Assembly: GCF_004123845.1 (NCBI RefSeq)
Contig: NZ_NBDP01000030.1
Location: 806,001-870,000, forward strand
Reading direction: 5' to 3'
DNA length: 64,000 bases
Source: Allobosea sp. Tri-44
GTDB taxonomy: Bacteria; Pseudomonadota; Alphaproteobacteria; Rhizobiales; Beijerinckiaceae
A model generated the notes under the pieces. It was not told where the DNA came from and made no database searches. It saw only the letters and a program-made list of their open reading frames with translations. A program made the position numbers and the translations under genes. This document shows positions 46,686 to 56,807 of the stretch, piece by piece (position 1 is the first letter of the stretch; each line of letters opens with the position of its first letter).

Positions 46686-47426
46686 ATGGACCAGACGACG
46701 CTCCTCACCTTCATCGCCGCGACCTTCGTGCTCGCCGGCTTCGTCAAGGGCGTGATCGGACTCGGCCTGCCGACGATCGCGGTCGGCGTGCTCGGCGTAG
46801 TGATGGCGCCGGCCCAGGCGGCGGCGCTGCTGGTCATCCCCAACCTCGTCACCAATAGCTGGCAGATCACCGGGCCGAAGCTGAAGGCGATCGCCATGCG
46901 GCTCTGGCCGATGCTGGCCGGGACCTGCGTCGGCACCTGGGCCGGCGCCGGGTTGCTGGAAAAGGCCAAGGACGGCTCGGCGACGCTCTGGCTCGGCATC
47001 GCACTGGTACTCTATGCGCTGGTCGGCCTGAAGGCAGCGAAACTGCGCGTGCCGGAGAAGGCGGAGATCTGGCTCGGCCCGCTGGTCGGCATCATCACCG
47101 GCGCCGCCACCGCTGCGACCGGCGTCTTCGTGCTGCCGGCCGTGCCCTATCTCCAGGCACTCGGCTTCGACAAGGACGAGTTGGTGCAGGCGCTCGGCCT
47201 CTCCTTCATCGTCTCGACGATCGCCCTGTCCTTCGGGCTGGTCGGCGCCGGCGCGCTCGACCTGAAGGTTGCCGGCGCCTCGCTGCTGGCGCTGCTGCCG
47301 GCGCTCGCCGGGATGTGGTTCGGCCAGGCGATCCGGCAGCGCATCTCGGCGGCGACCTTCAAGCTCTGCTTCTTCGCCGGACTGCTAGGGCTCGGCGGCT
47401 ATCTGGTCGCCCGGACATTGCTCTGA
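46686..47426 (+). CDS. TauE/SafE family sulfite/anion exporter
   Basis: 246 residues with eight hydrophobic segments in two repeated halves. Family signatures: FVLAGFVKGVIGLGLPTIAVGVL at the start and the second-half repeat IITGAATAATGVFVLPAVPYLQALGFDKDELVQALGLSF. Exports sulfite, sulfonates or similar anions. ATG with AGGATC upstream. Divergent from the ArsR-type regulator, which may control it. The 3' end overlaps the M15 peptidase gene by 28 bases. Confidence 0.93.
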   Translation: MDQTTLLTFIAATFVLAGFVKGVIGLGLPTIAVGVLGVVMAPAQAAALLVIPNLVTNSWQITGPKLKAIAMRLWPMLAGTCVGTWAGAGLLEKAKDGSATLWLGIALVLYALVGLKAAKLRVPEKAEIWLGPLVGIITGAATAATGVFVLPAVPYLQALGFDKDELVQALGLSFIVSTIALSFGLVGAGALDLKVAGASLLALLPALAGMWFGQAIRQRISAATFKLCFFAGLLGLGGYLVARTLL

Positions 47427-47851
47427 GCTAGCGCCCGCCCAGCATAGGCCAGGCGGCGGCTGCGCTTCTTGCCGTACCAGGCGATCTCGCGATCGCCGAC
47501 ATCGACATGGACGAGGCCGTTCGAATAGGAGCCGACGCCGCCGACGCTCGCGATCGCCTTGGCGGCGGCAGCGGCGTTCCGGGGCGAGGTGGCAAGCGGG
47601 CGGAAATCGATGGCGTTGCCGCGATAATGCTGGGAGTTGCGAGCATGGCGTCCGCCGCAGGTCGAGGTGATCTGGATCGGGCCGATCTTCGCGGTGAGTT
47701 CCTTGATCATGCCGAGGGTCTCCGGTTTCAGGCAGCCGAGACCCTTCACCTGCGGCTGGAACGAGATCTTCGCGAGATGGGTATCGGCGGCGAAGGAGGG
47801 GGACGCAGACCAACAGGCCGCGGATAGCGCAGCCAACGCAACTTTACGCAT
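47399..47851 (-). CDS. Secreted M15-family peptidase (DUF882/M15_3-like)
   Basis: 150 residues. Signal peptide cleaved after SFA near 21. The zinc-peptidase signature TCGGRHARNSQHYRGNAIDFRP provides two His/Asp ligands, and GLVHVDVGDREIAWYG supplies the third His. This is the D-Ala-D-Ala/endopeptidase-like M15 fold acting on peptidoglycan or as an inactive binding domain. A short basic tail follows. Convergent overlap of 28 bases with the TauE gene. Confidence 0.88.
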   Translation of the reverse strand: MRKVALAALSAACWSASPSFAADTHLAKISFQPQVKGLGCLKPETLGMIKELTAKIGPIQITSTCGGRHARNSQHYRGNAIDFRPLATSPRNAAAAAKAIASVGGVGSYSNGLVHVDVGDREIAWYGKKRSRRLAYAGRALAQSNVRATR

Positions 47852-48247
47852 AATGGAGATGAACCGACTTAGGGGAATGGAAGGCTCAAGCCACCATTCC
47901 TTGGTCTGGCTGAGCAGTGCATCGGCGACCTACGAATGATACAAGGCAAAAACATGGCGATATCCACCAGCAACGCCAAAACCGATCAACTCACCGCTTC
48001 CTTACCCCATCGGGAGTAGGCCCATCGAACTAGCCCTTTGATAGACCAGAGATACCTAATTTATATTTCAATCAGAACAGGTGTATACATCATAAGAAAG
48101 ATAATTACTTGAAATCCAAGTGCTAAGCCGGCCCTTGTAAGAATTCGCCCACCAGCTCTGCCGCCGCGCTTCAGGCTGCGCCACCGTGGCCTTCGATGCG
48201 CGGATGAGGTCGACATCCACTCGGCGAAGCGGCCTTGAAATGGACGG
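47852..48247. other. 396-base gap, AT-rich in the middle
   Basis: Between the M15 peptidase start and the minus-strand GNAT stop. About 48000-48115 is clearly AT-rich compared with the flanks. No coding frame with a family match, no tRNA fold and no T-tailed hairpin was seen. It holds the promoter of the M15 gene and perhaps a decayed gene. Confidence 0.6.
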
Positions 48248-48751
48248 CTACAGCCCGAACGCGGCCGGATAGCTGACCGATCCCCGCTCGCCCGCCAGGG
48301 CTCCCGGCACCAGTTCCAGCGCCATGAAGGCCTCGCCGGTGAAAGGAGAGGCGAGGTTCCGTGCCAGCGCCGCCGAGAAGCCGAAGCGCGGATAATAGTC
48401 GGGATGGCCGAGCACGATCACGGCCTCACCTCCGACCGCCTTCGCCCCGTCCAGCGCCGCCGCGATCAGCCGGCCTCCGACGCCCTGCTTCTGCAGCCCG
48501 GGCAGGACCGCCATCGGCGCCAGCGCCAAGGCCTTCACGGCGCGGCCGTCCATCATCGTCGGCAGCCAGCTCAGCAGGATATGGCCGATGATCGCACCGC
48601 TCTGCTCCGCGACCAGCTCGACCGCGACGAGACCGTCGCGGCGCAGGCGCTCGACGATGCCGACCTCGTCCTCGCCGCCGAAGGCTGCACGATTGAGCAT
48701 GGCGATGGCCTGCGCGTCGGCCGATGTCGCGGCGCGGATAGCGTCCGCCAT
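48248..48751 (-). CDS. GNAT family N-acetyltransferase
   Basis: 167 residues. Acetyl-CoA loop LAPMAVLPGLQKQGVGGRLIAAAL, then the YhbS-type motif VLGHPDYYPRFGFSAAL. YhbS-like enzymes have unknown substrates. ATG 48751 overlaps the tadA stop by one base (TGATG), so it is translated with tadA; the frame is open upstream inside tadA. Confidence 0.92.
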   Translation of the reverse strand: MADAIRAATSADAQAIAMLNRAAFGGEDEVGIVERLRRDGLVAVELVAEQSGAIIGHILLSWLPTMMDGRAVKALALAPMAVLPGLQKQGVGGRLIAAALDGAKAVGGEAVIVLGHPDYYPRFGFSAALARNLASPFTGEAFMALELVPGALAGERGSVSYPAAFGL

Positions 48752-49218
48752 CAGCGTCGCTCCCGGAAGAACTCGCGCAGCAGCTCCGCCGCCTCGCGCT
48801 CGCTCAGGCCACCATAGACCTCCGGCGCGTGATGACAGCTCGGGCTGTGATAGAGCCTGACGCCGTTCTCGACCGCCCCGCCCTTCGGATCGGGCGCGCC
48901 GAAATAGAGCCGCCTGATCCGGGCGAAGGAGATGGCTGCTGCGCACATCGGGCAGGGTTCGAGCGTGACATAGAGATCGCAGTCGATCAGCCGTTCCGAT
49001 TGGATCGCTTCGCAGGCCAGCCGGATCGCCAATGTCTCGGCATGTGCGGTCGGGTCCTTCAGTTCGAGCGTGCGGTTGCCGGCGCTTGCCAGCACCTGGC
49101 CGTCACGGACGATCACCGCCCCGACCGGCACCTCGCCGCGCCCAGCCGCGGCGCGCGCCTCAATCAGCGCCAGTGCCATCGGCACCACCTCGGCTCGCTT
49201 TGCGTCGATCGATCCCAT
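48751..49218 (-). CDS. tadA: tRNA-specific adenosine deaminase
   Basis: 155 residues. Zinc deaminase fold with HAE in PTAHAETLAIR (proton shuttle) and the zinc Cys pair in LEPCPMCAAAI. Converts A34 to inosine in tRNA-Arg(ACG). Length and motifs are standard. ATG at 49218; divergent from the pseudouridine synthase gene, an arrangement widely conserved in Rhizobiales. Confidence 0.97.
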   Translation of the reverse strand: MGSIDAKRAEVVPMALALIEARAAAGRGEVPVGAVIVRDGQVLASAGNRTLELKDPTAHAETLAIRLACEAIQSERLIDCDLYVTLEPCPMCAAAISFARIRRLYFGAPDPKGGAVENGVRLYHSPSCHHAPEVYGGLSEREAAELLREFFRERR

Positions 49219-49352
49219 AAAACCTTCATCTTTGCCGTCGCAGCGGGCGAAAGCGCCTGCTACAAGCGCCGGCTAATACCAGATTCAAGAGCCGCTGCCG
49301 TCCCGGATCGCTTCGCAACCCGGTCCGCGATGATCCGGCTTCAGGAGCCACC

Positions 49353-50160
49353 ATGAGCGACGACAACAATCAGAAAAGCCGCGGCCCGCGCAAGGGCGGC
49401 GGAACCGGCGGCCGCGGCGGCGGACGCGATGGCGGCCCTGGACGGGGCGGGCCCGGCGGCAGGCCGCCCGGGCGTGGCGGGAAGCCCCCCTTCCGCTCGC
49501 GCGATGGCGAGGAGCGGCCCCGGCGTGCGCCCGCTGAAGGTGCCGAGCGTCGCCGCAGCGAAGGTGAGCGCCCGGCGGCGCCACGCTTCGAGAAAAAGCC
49601 GTTCCGCGAGCGCCCAAGCGGCGAGCGGCCGCCACGCGAGGGAGGCGAGCGCCCGTTCCGCGACCGCGGCGGTGACGAGCGCCGCGCCAGCCGACCGCCC
49701 CGCGCCGGCGAACGGCCAAGTCGCGACAGGGCTGGCGGCGACAGGCCCGGCGGCTTCGGGCGTCCTTCCCGCGACGGCGCCCCGTCGCGCCCACCGCGCG
49801 AGGGCGGCGAGCGGCCATTTCGCGACCGCGGCAGTGACGAGCGCCGCAGCAGCCGACCGCCGCGTGAGGGCGAACGGCCACGCAACGACAGGCCCGGTGG
49901 GTTCGGGCGCCCTTCCCGTGATGGCGCACCATCCCGCCCCCCGCGCGAAGGAGGCGAGCGGCCGTTCCGCCCGCGTGACGGCGAGGAGCGCCGGCCGCCG
50001 CGGGCCCGCAGCGATGAACCTGGCCGCGGCGAGCGTCCCTTCCGCGAGCGCAGTGGCGATGGCCCGCGCGCTGCCCGGCCGCCACGTCGCGACGACCGCG
50101 GTGAAGGCCGCAGCTTCGGCGCCAAGCGCTTCGACGCGCCGCGCGGCAGCAACCCGACCC
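49353..50160 (+). repeat. Tandem low-complexity repeat region in the pseudouridine synthase gene
   Basis: Imperfect repeated units encode cycles of RPPREGGERPFRDRG, DERR, SRPP, and RPGGFGRPSRDGAPS, at least three to four times. A second, weaker block lies at 51330-51683. The codon bias leaves several antisense and alternative frames open across the block, none of which looks like a real gene. Confidence 0.85.
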
Positions 50161-51686
50161 GCACTCGCCCCGACCGGGCGCATCGCAACGCCGCCGAGAT
50201 CGCCGAGGCCGTCTCGGTTCCGGCCGCGCCGCAGGAGCCCGAGCGCATCGCCAAGGTGATGGCCCGCGCCGGCGTTGCCTCGCGCCGCGACAGCGAAGCG
50301 CTGATCGCGGAAGGCCGCGTCAGCGTGAACGGCAAGGTGATCGAAAGCCCGGCACTCGATATCGGCCCGAACGATGTCGTGCTGGTCGATGGCGAGCCCT
50401 TGCCGGCGCGCGAGCGCACGCGGCTCTGGTTCTACCACAAGCCGCGCGGCCTGGTGACGACCAACCATGATCCGGAAGGGCGCCCGACCGTGTTCGACGC
50501 GCTGCCGGAGGACCTGCCGCGCGTGCTCTCGGTCGGCCGGCTCGACATCAACACCGAAGGCCTGCTGCTGCTGACCAATGATGGCGGGCTGGCGCGCATG
50601 CTGGAGCTGCCGGAGACCGGCTGGCTCAGGCGCTATCGCGTCCGCGCTTTCGGCCAGGTGAACCAGGGCCAGCTCGATACACTGAGGGGCGGCGTCACCA
50701 TCGACGGCGTCCAGTACGGACCCGTCATAGCCCAGTTCGAGCGCGAGCAGGGCTCGAACACCTGGCTCACCGTCGATCTGCGCGAAGGCAAGAACCGCGA
50801 GGTCAAGACGGTGCTGGAGCATCTCGGCCTGCAGGTGAACCGGCTGATCCGGGTCTCCTTCGGCCCGTTCCAGCTCGGCGATCTGCCCGAGGGCGAGGCC
50901 GAGGAGGTTCGCTCCAAGGTGCTGAAGGACCAGCTCGGCACCGAGCTGATGGCCAAGGCGGGCGTCGATTTCGACTCGCCGCGGCGCGACGAAATCCGAT
51001 CGGACGAGAGGCCGGCGCGCGGCAGGCCCGCGCCCGCGGGCGACGACCGGCCGCGCCGCCGTCCCCGCGAGGAGCAGGTCGAGCGGGCCGAGGATGCGCG
51101 CCCGCTACGCGGCGACAAGCCATGGACGCGCGGCGTCTGGCGCGATGCCGAGGCCGAGCCGCAGCGCGAGCGCAAGGCGGCTCCGCGGCGCGGCCTCGAC
51201 CCGAAGGAAGAGCGGCAGGCGCGCGAGGCGACCGGCACGGTCAAGCGCGTGCGCGACAAGGCGATCGCCGATCCGAAGGGACGGCGCGTCAAGGTCGAGC
51301 GCATCAGCGCCAAGCCTAGCGACGAGCCGCGGGCGGAGCGACCGGCGCGTGCACCGCGCAGCGAGCGCCCGGAGCGGGCACCACGCGAGGAGAGCTTCGG
51401 CCGCGATCGCGGCGGCGAGTCGCCCTGGAGCGGTAGCGGCGACTGGGCGGACAAGCCGCCGCGCGGCAAGCGCCCGCCGAGCGGCGGTGCTGGCGAACGC
51501 CCGCCGAGCTCCGGCGAGCGCCCTGCCCGTCCGTTCCGCGACAAGCCAACCGGCGACCGACCGGGTGGCGATCGGCCCGGTGGACGAGGCGGCCCGCGCG
51601 CCGGCGGCGACAAGCGCCCACCGCGCTCCGGTCCGCCACGGTCCGGCCCGCCGCGCTCAGGTGGCGGGCGTGACCGTCGCGGCTGA
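49353..51686 (+). CDS. RluB/RsuA-type pseudouridine synthase with long disordered arms
   Basis: 777 residues. About 295 residues of Arg/Gly/Pro/Glu low complexity precede an S4 RNA-binding domain (ERIAKVMARAGVASRRDSEALIAEGRVSVNGK) and the catalytic domain with the key aspartate D398 in SVGRLDINTEGLLLLTNDG, plus EGKNREVKTVLEHLGLQVNRLIR. Another 230 low-complexity residues close the protein. The core matches enzymes modifying 23S rRNA near the peptidyl-transferase centre. Arms probably bind RNA; see the repeat entry. Divergent from tadA, rsmD follows 10 bases after the stop. Confidence 0.93.
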   Translation: MSDDNNQKSRGPRKGGGTGGRGGGRDGGPGRGGPGGRPPGRGGKPPFRSRDGEERPRRAPAEGAERRRSEGERPAAPRFEKKPFRERPSGERPPREGGERPFRDRGGDERRASRPPRAGERPSRDRAGGDRPGGFGRPSRDGAPSRPPREGGERPFRDRGSDERRSSRPPREGERPRNDRPGGFGRPSRDGAPSRPPREGGERPFRPRDGEERRPPRARSDEPGRGERPFRERSGDGPRAARPPRRDDRGEGRSFGAKRFDAPRGSNPTRTRPDRAHRNAAEIAEAVSVPAAPQEPERIAKVMARAGVASRRDSEALIAEGRVSVNGKVIESPALDIGPNDVVLVDGEPLPARERTRLWFYHKPRGLVTTNHDPEGRPTVFDALPEDLPRVLSVGRLDINTEGLLLLTNDGGLARMLELPETGWLRRYRVRAFGQVNQGQLDTLRGGVTIDGVQYGPVIAQFEREQGSNTWLTVDLREGKNREVKTVLEHLGLQVNRLIRVSFGPFQLGDLPEGEAEEVRSKVLKDQLGTELMAKAGVDFDSPRRDEIRSDERPARGRPAPAGDDRPRRRPREEQVERAEDARPLRGDKPWTRGVWRDAEAEPQRERKAAPRRGLDPKEERQAREATGTVKRVRDKAIADPKGRRVKVERISAKPSDEPRAERPARAPRSERPERAPREESFGRDRGGESPWSGSGDWADKPPRGKRPPSGGAGERPPSSGERPARPFRDKPTGDRPGGDRPGGRGGPRAGGDKRPPRSGPPRSGPPRSGGGRDRRG

Positions 51687-51696
51687 GGCCTGATCG

Positions 51697-52257
51697 ATGC
51701 GCATCGTCGGAGGGCGCTTCGGTGGCCGGCCGCTCGCCAGCCCGAAGCCGGGCATCGGCGCGATCCGGCCGACCTCGGACCGCCTACGGGAATCGCTGTT
51801 CAACGTGCTGGCGCATGGCCATGGCGATGCGGCGGACGGGGCGCGCGTGCTCGATCTCTTCGCCGGCACCGGCGCGATGGCGTTCGAGGCTCTCTCGCGC
51901 GGCGCCGCCTTCGCGCTCCTGGTCGATGACGGGGCCGAGGCGCGCGGGCTGATCCGCGAGAACCAGATGGCGCTGGGGATTGCCGGCCATAGCCGCATCT
52001 TCCGCCGCGACGCGACGAAGCTCGGCCCGATCACCGGCATGGCGCCGTTCGACCTCGTCTTCTGCGACCCGCCCTATCGCAAGAGCCTCGGCGAGAAGGC
52101 CCTCGCCTCGGCCCACGAGGGCGGCTGGCTGGCGAAGGATGCGCTCGTTCTGCTGGAGGAAGCAGCGGAGGTGGAGATCGCGCTGCCCGAAGGGTTCGAG
52201 GAACTCGACCGGCGGGATTATGGCGAGACGCAGGTGCGGTTTCTGAAGGCGGTGTAA
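51697..52257 (+). CDS. rsmD: 16S rRNA (guanine-966-N2)-methyltransferase
   Basis: 186 residues. N-terminal MRIVGGRFGGRPLASP and the SAM motifs VLDLFAGTGAMAFEALSRGA and the catalytic FCDPPYRKSLGEKAL. Methylates G966 of 16S rRNA on assembled 30S particles. Begins 10 bases after the pseudouridine synthase stop; the two rRNA-modification genes form an operon common in Rhizobiales. Confidence 0.97.
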   Translation: MRIVGGRFGGRPLASPKPGIGAIRPTSDRLRESLFNVLAHGHGDAADGARVLDLFAGTGAMAFEALSRGAAFALLVDDGAEARGLIRENQMALGIAGHSRIFRRDATKLGPITGMAPFDLVFCDPPYRKSLGEKALASAHEGGWLAKDALVLLEEAAEVEIALPEGFEELDRRDYGETQVRFLKAV

Positions 52258-52359
52258 GGCGGACTCGTCTTTGCCCCGACGGACGAGGATAGAATGCGAT
52301 CTTATCCCCGGTCTGATTTTCGCGCTTAATATTCGTATCCGTCGCGGAGATGCGCACGG

Positions 52360-53091
52360 ATGCTTCCCAAACAATCGCTTCCCCAATCAAGGCGCCCAAG
52401 GCAGCTGAGCGCCCGCGCGCTGGCCTGCCATATCGCCGGCGAGCGCATGATGGCGGCCTTCGCCCGCCTGCAGGCGCTCGTCGAAAAGGCTGGTTTCAAC
52501 CCGGACCAACCGCGTGCGCCCGGAGGCGGGCCGGGCGGCGGGCAATGGATCTATGTCGAAGGCTACGCTCAAGACCGACAGCCGAGCATGGGCGACAATG
52601 GCGGGCCGCCATTAGACCCACCGGAGCCTCCCAAGGAGCCACCGAAGGACAAGCCCTCGCGCTTGCAAGCAGCCAAAGAGCTGGCGAAGCAGATTCTGCG
52701 ACGAGCCGGCCCGATCGGAGCTCTCATCACCGCTATCGAGGTAGCAGAACACTATTCCGAAATCCCCTCGATCACATCCTATCAGGATCAGCCGAAAACG
52801 CTTGCAGAGCTTCAACAGAACGCCGGCAAGAGGCGTCCAGGCTATGAAGATCACCACATCGTCGAGCAGAGCGCAGGCGGACCCGAAGGGTTTTCACGAT
52901 CACAGATTGACGCCGCCGACAATGTGGTCAGCGTACCGAAATACAAGCACCACGAGATTACGGGCTGGTACAATACGAAGAACCCCGATTTTGGCGGGCT
53001 CACACCCCGCGAATACCTGCGCGGCAAAAGCTGGGACGAGCAGGTGCGGGTTGGGCTCTCTGCAATGAGAAAATTCGGGGTACTGAAATGA
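52360..53091 (+). CDS. Orphan polymorphic-toxin-like HNH nuclease
   Basis: 243 residues. N-terminal NPDQPRAPGGGPGGGQW (47-63), a Pro/Gly-rich motif often found just before toxin cargo in secreted or phage-like proteins; a Pro-rich stretch (83-98); a helix; then a compact HNH-like nuclease: YEDHHIVEQ (H165-H166), DNVVSVPKYKHHEITGWYNTK (N188, H197-H198) and TPREYLRGKSWDEQVRVGL to the end. Start uncertain: ATG 52360 has GGAG ten bases upstream, ATG 52447/52450 would shorten it. Overlaps the DUF2019 gene by ATGA. Inference: a DNA- or RNA-cutting toxin with a cognate immunity protein. Confidence 0.78.
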   Translation: MLPKQSLPQSRRPRQLSARALACHIAGERMMAAFARLQALVEKAGFNPDQPRAPGGGPGGGQWIYVEGYAQDRQPSMGDNGGPPLDPPEPPKEPPKDKPSRLQAAKELAKQILRRAGPIGALITAIEVAEHYSEIPSITSYQDQPKTLAELQQNAGKRRPGYEDHHIVEQSAGGPEGFSRSQIDAADNVVSVPKYKHHEITGWYNTKNPDFGGLTPREYLRGKSWDEQVRVGLSAMRKFGVLK

Positions 53092-53459
53092 GGGACGCCA
53101 ATCTCGCACCACTTTCAACAGGCGCGCTCACGCGGCTCTTCGAAGAACTCTGCATCGCGCAGTATAACGCCTTGGAACGGAATGAGATCGCAGCCTTCAA
53201 CAGGCGATATGACAGGATTCAAGCGATCCAACATGAGCTGAAATCGCGACCCGGCGACCAACGGCGCGCCTTGATGCGGCTGTTCGGTCACTCGAACATG
53301 CAAGTGCGCCTGACGGCAGCGCGAGCCAATCTCGCTGTCGACTACCCTGCAGCGCGACGCGAGCTACAGGCCATTGTCGACGAGAAATGGCACCCGCAAG
53401 CCGGCGACGCGGGTATGACGCTTCATAACCTCGACACGGGCGTGTTCAAGCCGACGTGA
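53088..53459 (+). CDS. DUF2019 protein, putative immunity protein
   Basis: 123 residues. All-helical HEAT-like protein with the DUF2019 pattern ALMRLFGHSNMQVRLTAARANLAVDYPAARRELQAI and the closing PQAGDAGMTLHNLDTGVFKP. No signal peptide. ATGA overlap with the HNH gene indicates coupled translation. Role as immunity protein is inference from gene order; DUF2019 itself has no proven function known to me. Convergent with mutL, 15 bases apart. Confidence 0.8.
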   Translation: MRDANLAPLSTGALTRLFEELCIAQYNALERNEIAAFNRRYDRIQAIQHELKSRPGDQRRALMRLFGHSNMQVRLTAARANLAVDYPAARRELQAIVDEKWHPQAGDAGMTLHNLDTGVFKPT

Positions 53460-53474
53460 CCGCAGCTGCGCCGC

Positions 53475-55289
<1,815 letters not shown>

Positions 55290-55327
55290 GGGCTATTCTG
55301 CCGGCGGATACAGCACGAAACCACGCC

Positions 55328-55431
55328 GTCATTCCGGCCGCAGCGAAGCGGAGCGCCGGAATCCATCGTAGAGTTCAACGCCCTTAGATGGATTCCGGAA
55401 CTGCGCGCCTTCGGCGCTTGTCCGGAATGAC
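55328..55431. repeat. 104-bp rhizobial-type palindromic repeat (copy 1)
   Basis: Begins GTCATTCCGG and ends CCGGAATGAC, with internal CCGGAATCCATC / GATGGATTCCGG. It lies between the M16 partner stop and the mutL start. A second copy of equal length and the same order is at 62860-62963. Nested palindromes suggest a folded RNA or a bidirectional terminator/MITE. Confidence 0.85.
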
Positions 55432-55462
55432 GACGTGTTTCCATCAAAAAACAATAGGCATG

Positions 55463-56755
55463 TCACACCAGCCCGACCGGCCGGCCGACGGCCTGGACGA
55501 GCAGCTTGCCTTCGCCGAACAGGCGCTGTGCGACGCGCCGGACGTCGGCCAGCGTCACCGCGGCGAAACGTTGATTGCGGGTCTCGACGAAGTCCGGCTG
55601 CTCGCCGCGGATCGCCAGGCCGAGCAGTTCGCCGGCGATCTTCGGCGAGGTGTCGAAGCGCAGCGAATAGGAGCCGATCAGGTAGCGCTTGGCCTCCTCG
55701 ACCTCGTGCTCGCTCGGCCCCTCGGTCACGAGCTTGGCGATCTCCTCGCGGATCACGCTCATCGATTCGGCGACGCGGTCATTGCGGGTCGAGGTGCCGC
55801 CGACGAGGAAGCCGGTCTGGCGCAGCGGCATCAGGCTGGAGGAGACGCCATAGGCGAGGCCGCGTTTCTCGCGGACTTCCATGAACAGGCGCGAGGTGAA
55901 GGCCGAGCCGCCGAGGATATGGTTCAGCACGGTCGCGGCGATGAAATCCGGATCGTCCCACATCAAGCCGGGGCCGACGAAGCGCAGCACGGTCTGCGGC
56001 ACGTCGAGGTCGAGCACATGCGTCTGTCCGAGATCGGCGATCGGCAATGGAGCGGCTGGCTGGGCGCGCGGCGTGCCGGCCGGCAGAGCGCCGAACAAAG
56101 CGTCGAGACGCGCGGCCAGCTCGGCCGCGGTGATGTCGCCGACCGCGACGACCTTCAGCCCGCCGCGGGTGAAGAGATCGCGCGTCAACGCCTTCAGCCC
56201 GGCCGGCTGCAGGGAGCCGACGCTGGCGACATCGCCGCGCTCCGGCCGACCATAGGCGTGCCCCGGGAAGGCCGCAGCGAAGAGCGCATTGCGGCAGATC
56301 ACGTCGGGATTCTGCGCCTGGCGCTGCAGCCCGGCGATCACCTGCGCCTTGACGCGCGCCACCGCGTCGGCGTCGAAGCGCGGCGCGTTGAGCGCCAGGC
56401 CCAGAAGTTCGAAGGCGACTTCGCGATGCTGCGACAACGTCTGGAGCTGGCCGTGGAAATCGTCGCGGCGGGCGTCGAAGGAGAGGTTGATGGCGTGGTC
56501 GGCAAGGCGGCCCTGGAAGGCCTCGGCGTCGAGATCGCCGGCGCCCTCGTCGAGCAGGCCGGAGACGAGGTTGGCGCTGCCGGCGGCGTCGGCCGGGTCA
56601 CGGTTGGCGCCGCCATCGAAGGCGAAGTCGAGCGCGAGCAGCGGCAGGCTGTGCTCCTCGACCAGCCAGGCCTCGACGCCGCAGGCGGCAGTGACGCGCT
56701 GGACGGCGAGCGAGGGGCCGGGAGAGGCGATGGCGGGGGCGAGCGAAACGGTCAT
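55463..56755 (-). CDS. M16 peptidase family protein, catalytically inactive partner
   Basis: 430 residues of M16 fold without the HxxEH zinc motif; the equivalent stretch reads GGANRDPADAAGSANLVSGLLDEG. C-terminal features include GGSAFTSRLFMEVREKRGLAYG. In this pattern, as in the Sphingomonas/PqqL-type pairs, the inactive chain pairs with the adjacent active chain (56808-58118). ATG 56755 with GAGG eight bases upstream; TTG 56761 is the other option. Begins 52 bases after the active partner. Confidence 0.93.
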   Translation of the reverse strand: MTVSLAPAIASPGPSLAVQRVTAACGVEAWLVEEHSLPLLALDFAFDGGANRDPADAAGSANLVSGLLDEGAGDLDAEAFQGRLADHAINLSFDARRDDFHGQLQTLSQHREVAFELLGLALNAPRFDADAVARVKAQVIAGLQRQAQNPDVICRNALFAAAFPGHAYGRPERGDVASVGSLQPAGLKALTRDLFTRGGLKVVAVGDITAAELAARLDALFGALPAGTPRAQPAAPLPIADLGQTHVLDLDVPQTVLRFVGPGLMWDDPDFIAATVLNHILGGSAFTSRLFMEVREKRGLAYGVSSSLMPLRQTGFLVGGTSTRNDRVAESMSVIREEIAKLVTEGPSEHEVEEAKRYLIGSYSLRFDTSPKIAGELLGLAIRGEQPDFVETRNQRFAAVTLADVRRVAQRLFGEGKLLVQAVGRPVGLV

Positions 56756-56807
56756 CAGCAATCCTCGATGGCGGACCGGAGCCCACCGTAATGGCTTGAT
56801 CGCGGTG

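Noticed and set aside
49341..50822. 493-codon minus-strand open frame opposite the pseudouridine synthase
   Set aside because: Arises from the repeated Arg/Gly/Pro codons of the sense gene.
52350..52847. Second open frame (165 codons) overlapping the HNH gene
   Set aside because: Arg/Ser-rich out-of-frame shadow; the HNH frame has the conserved motifs.
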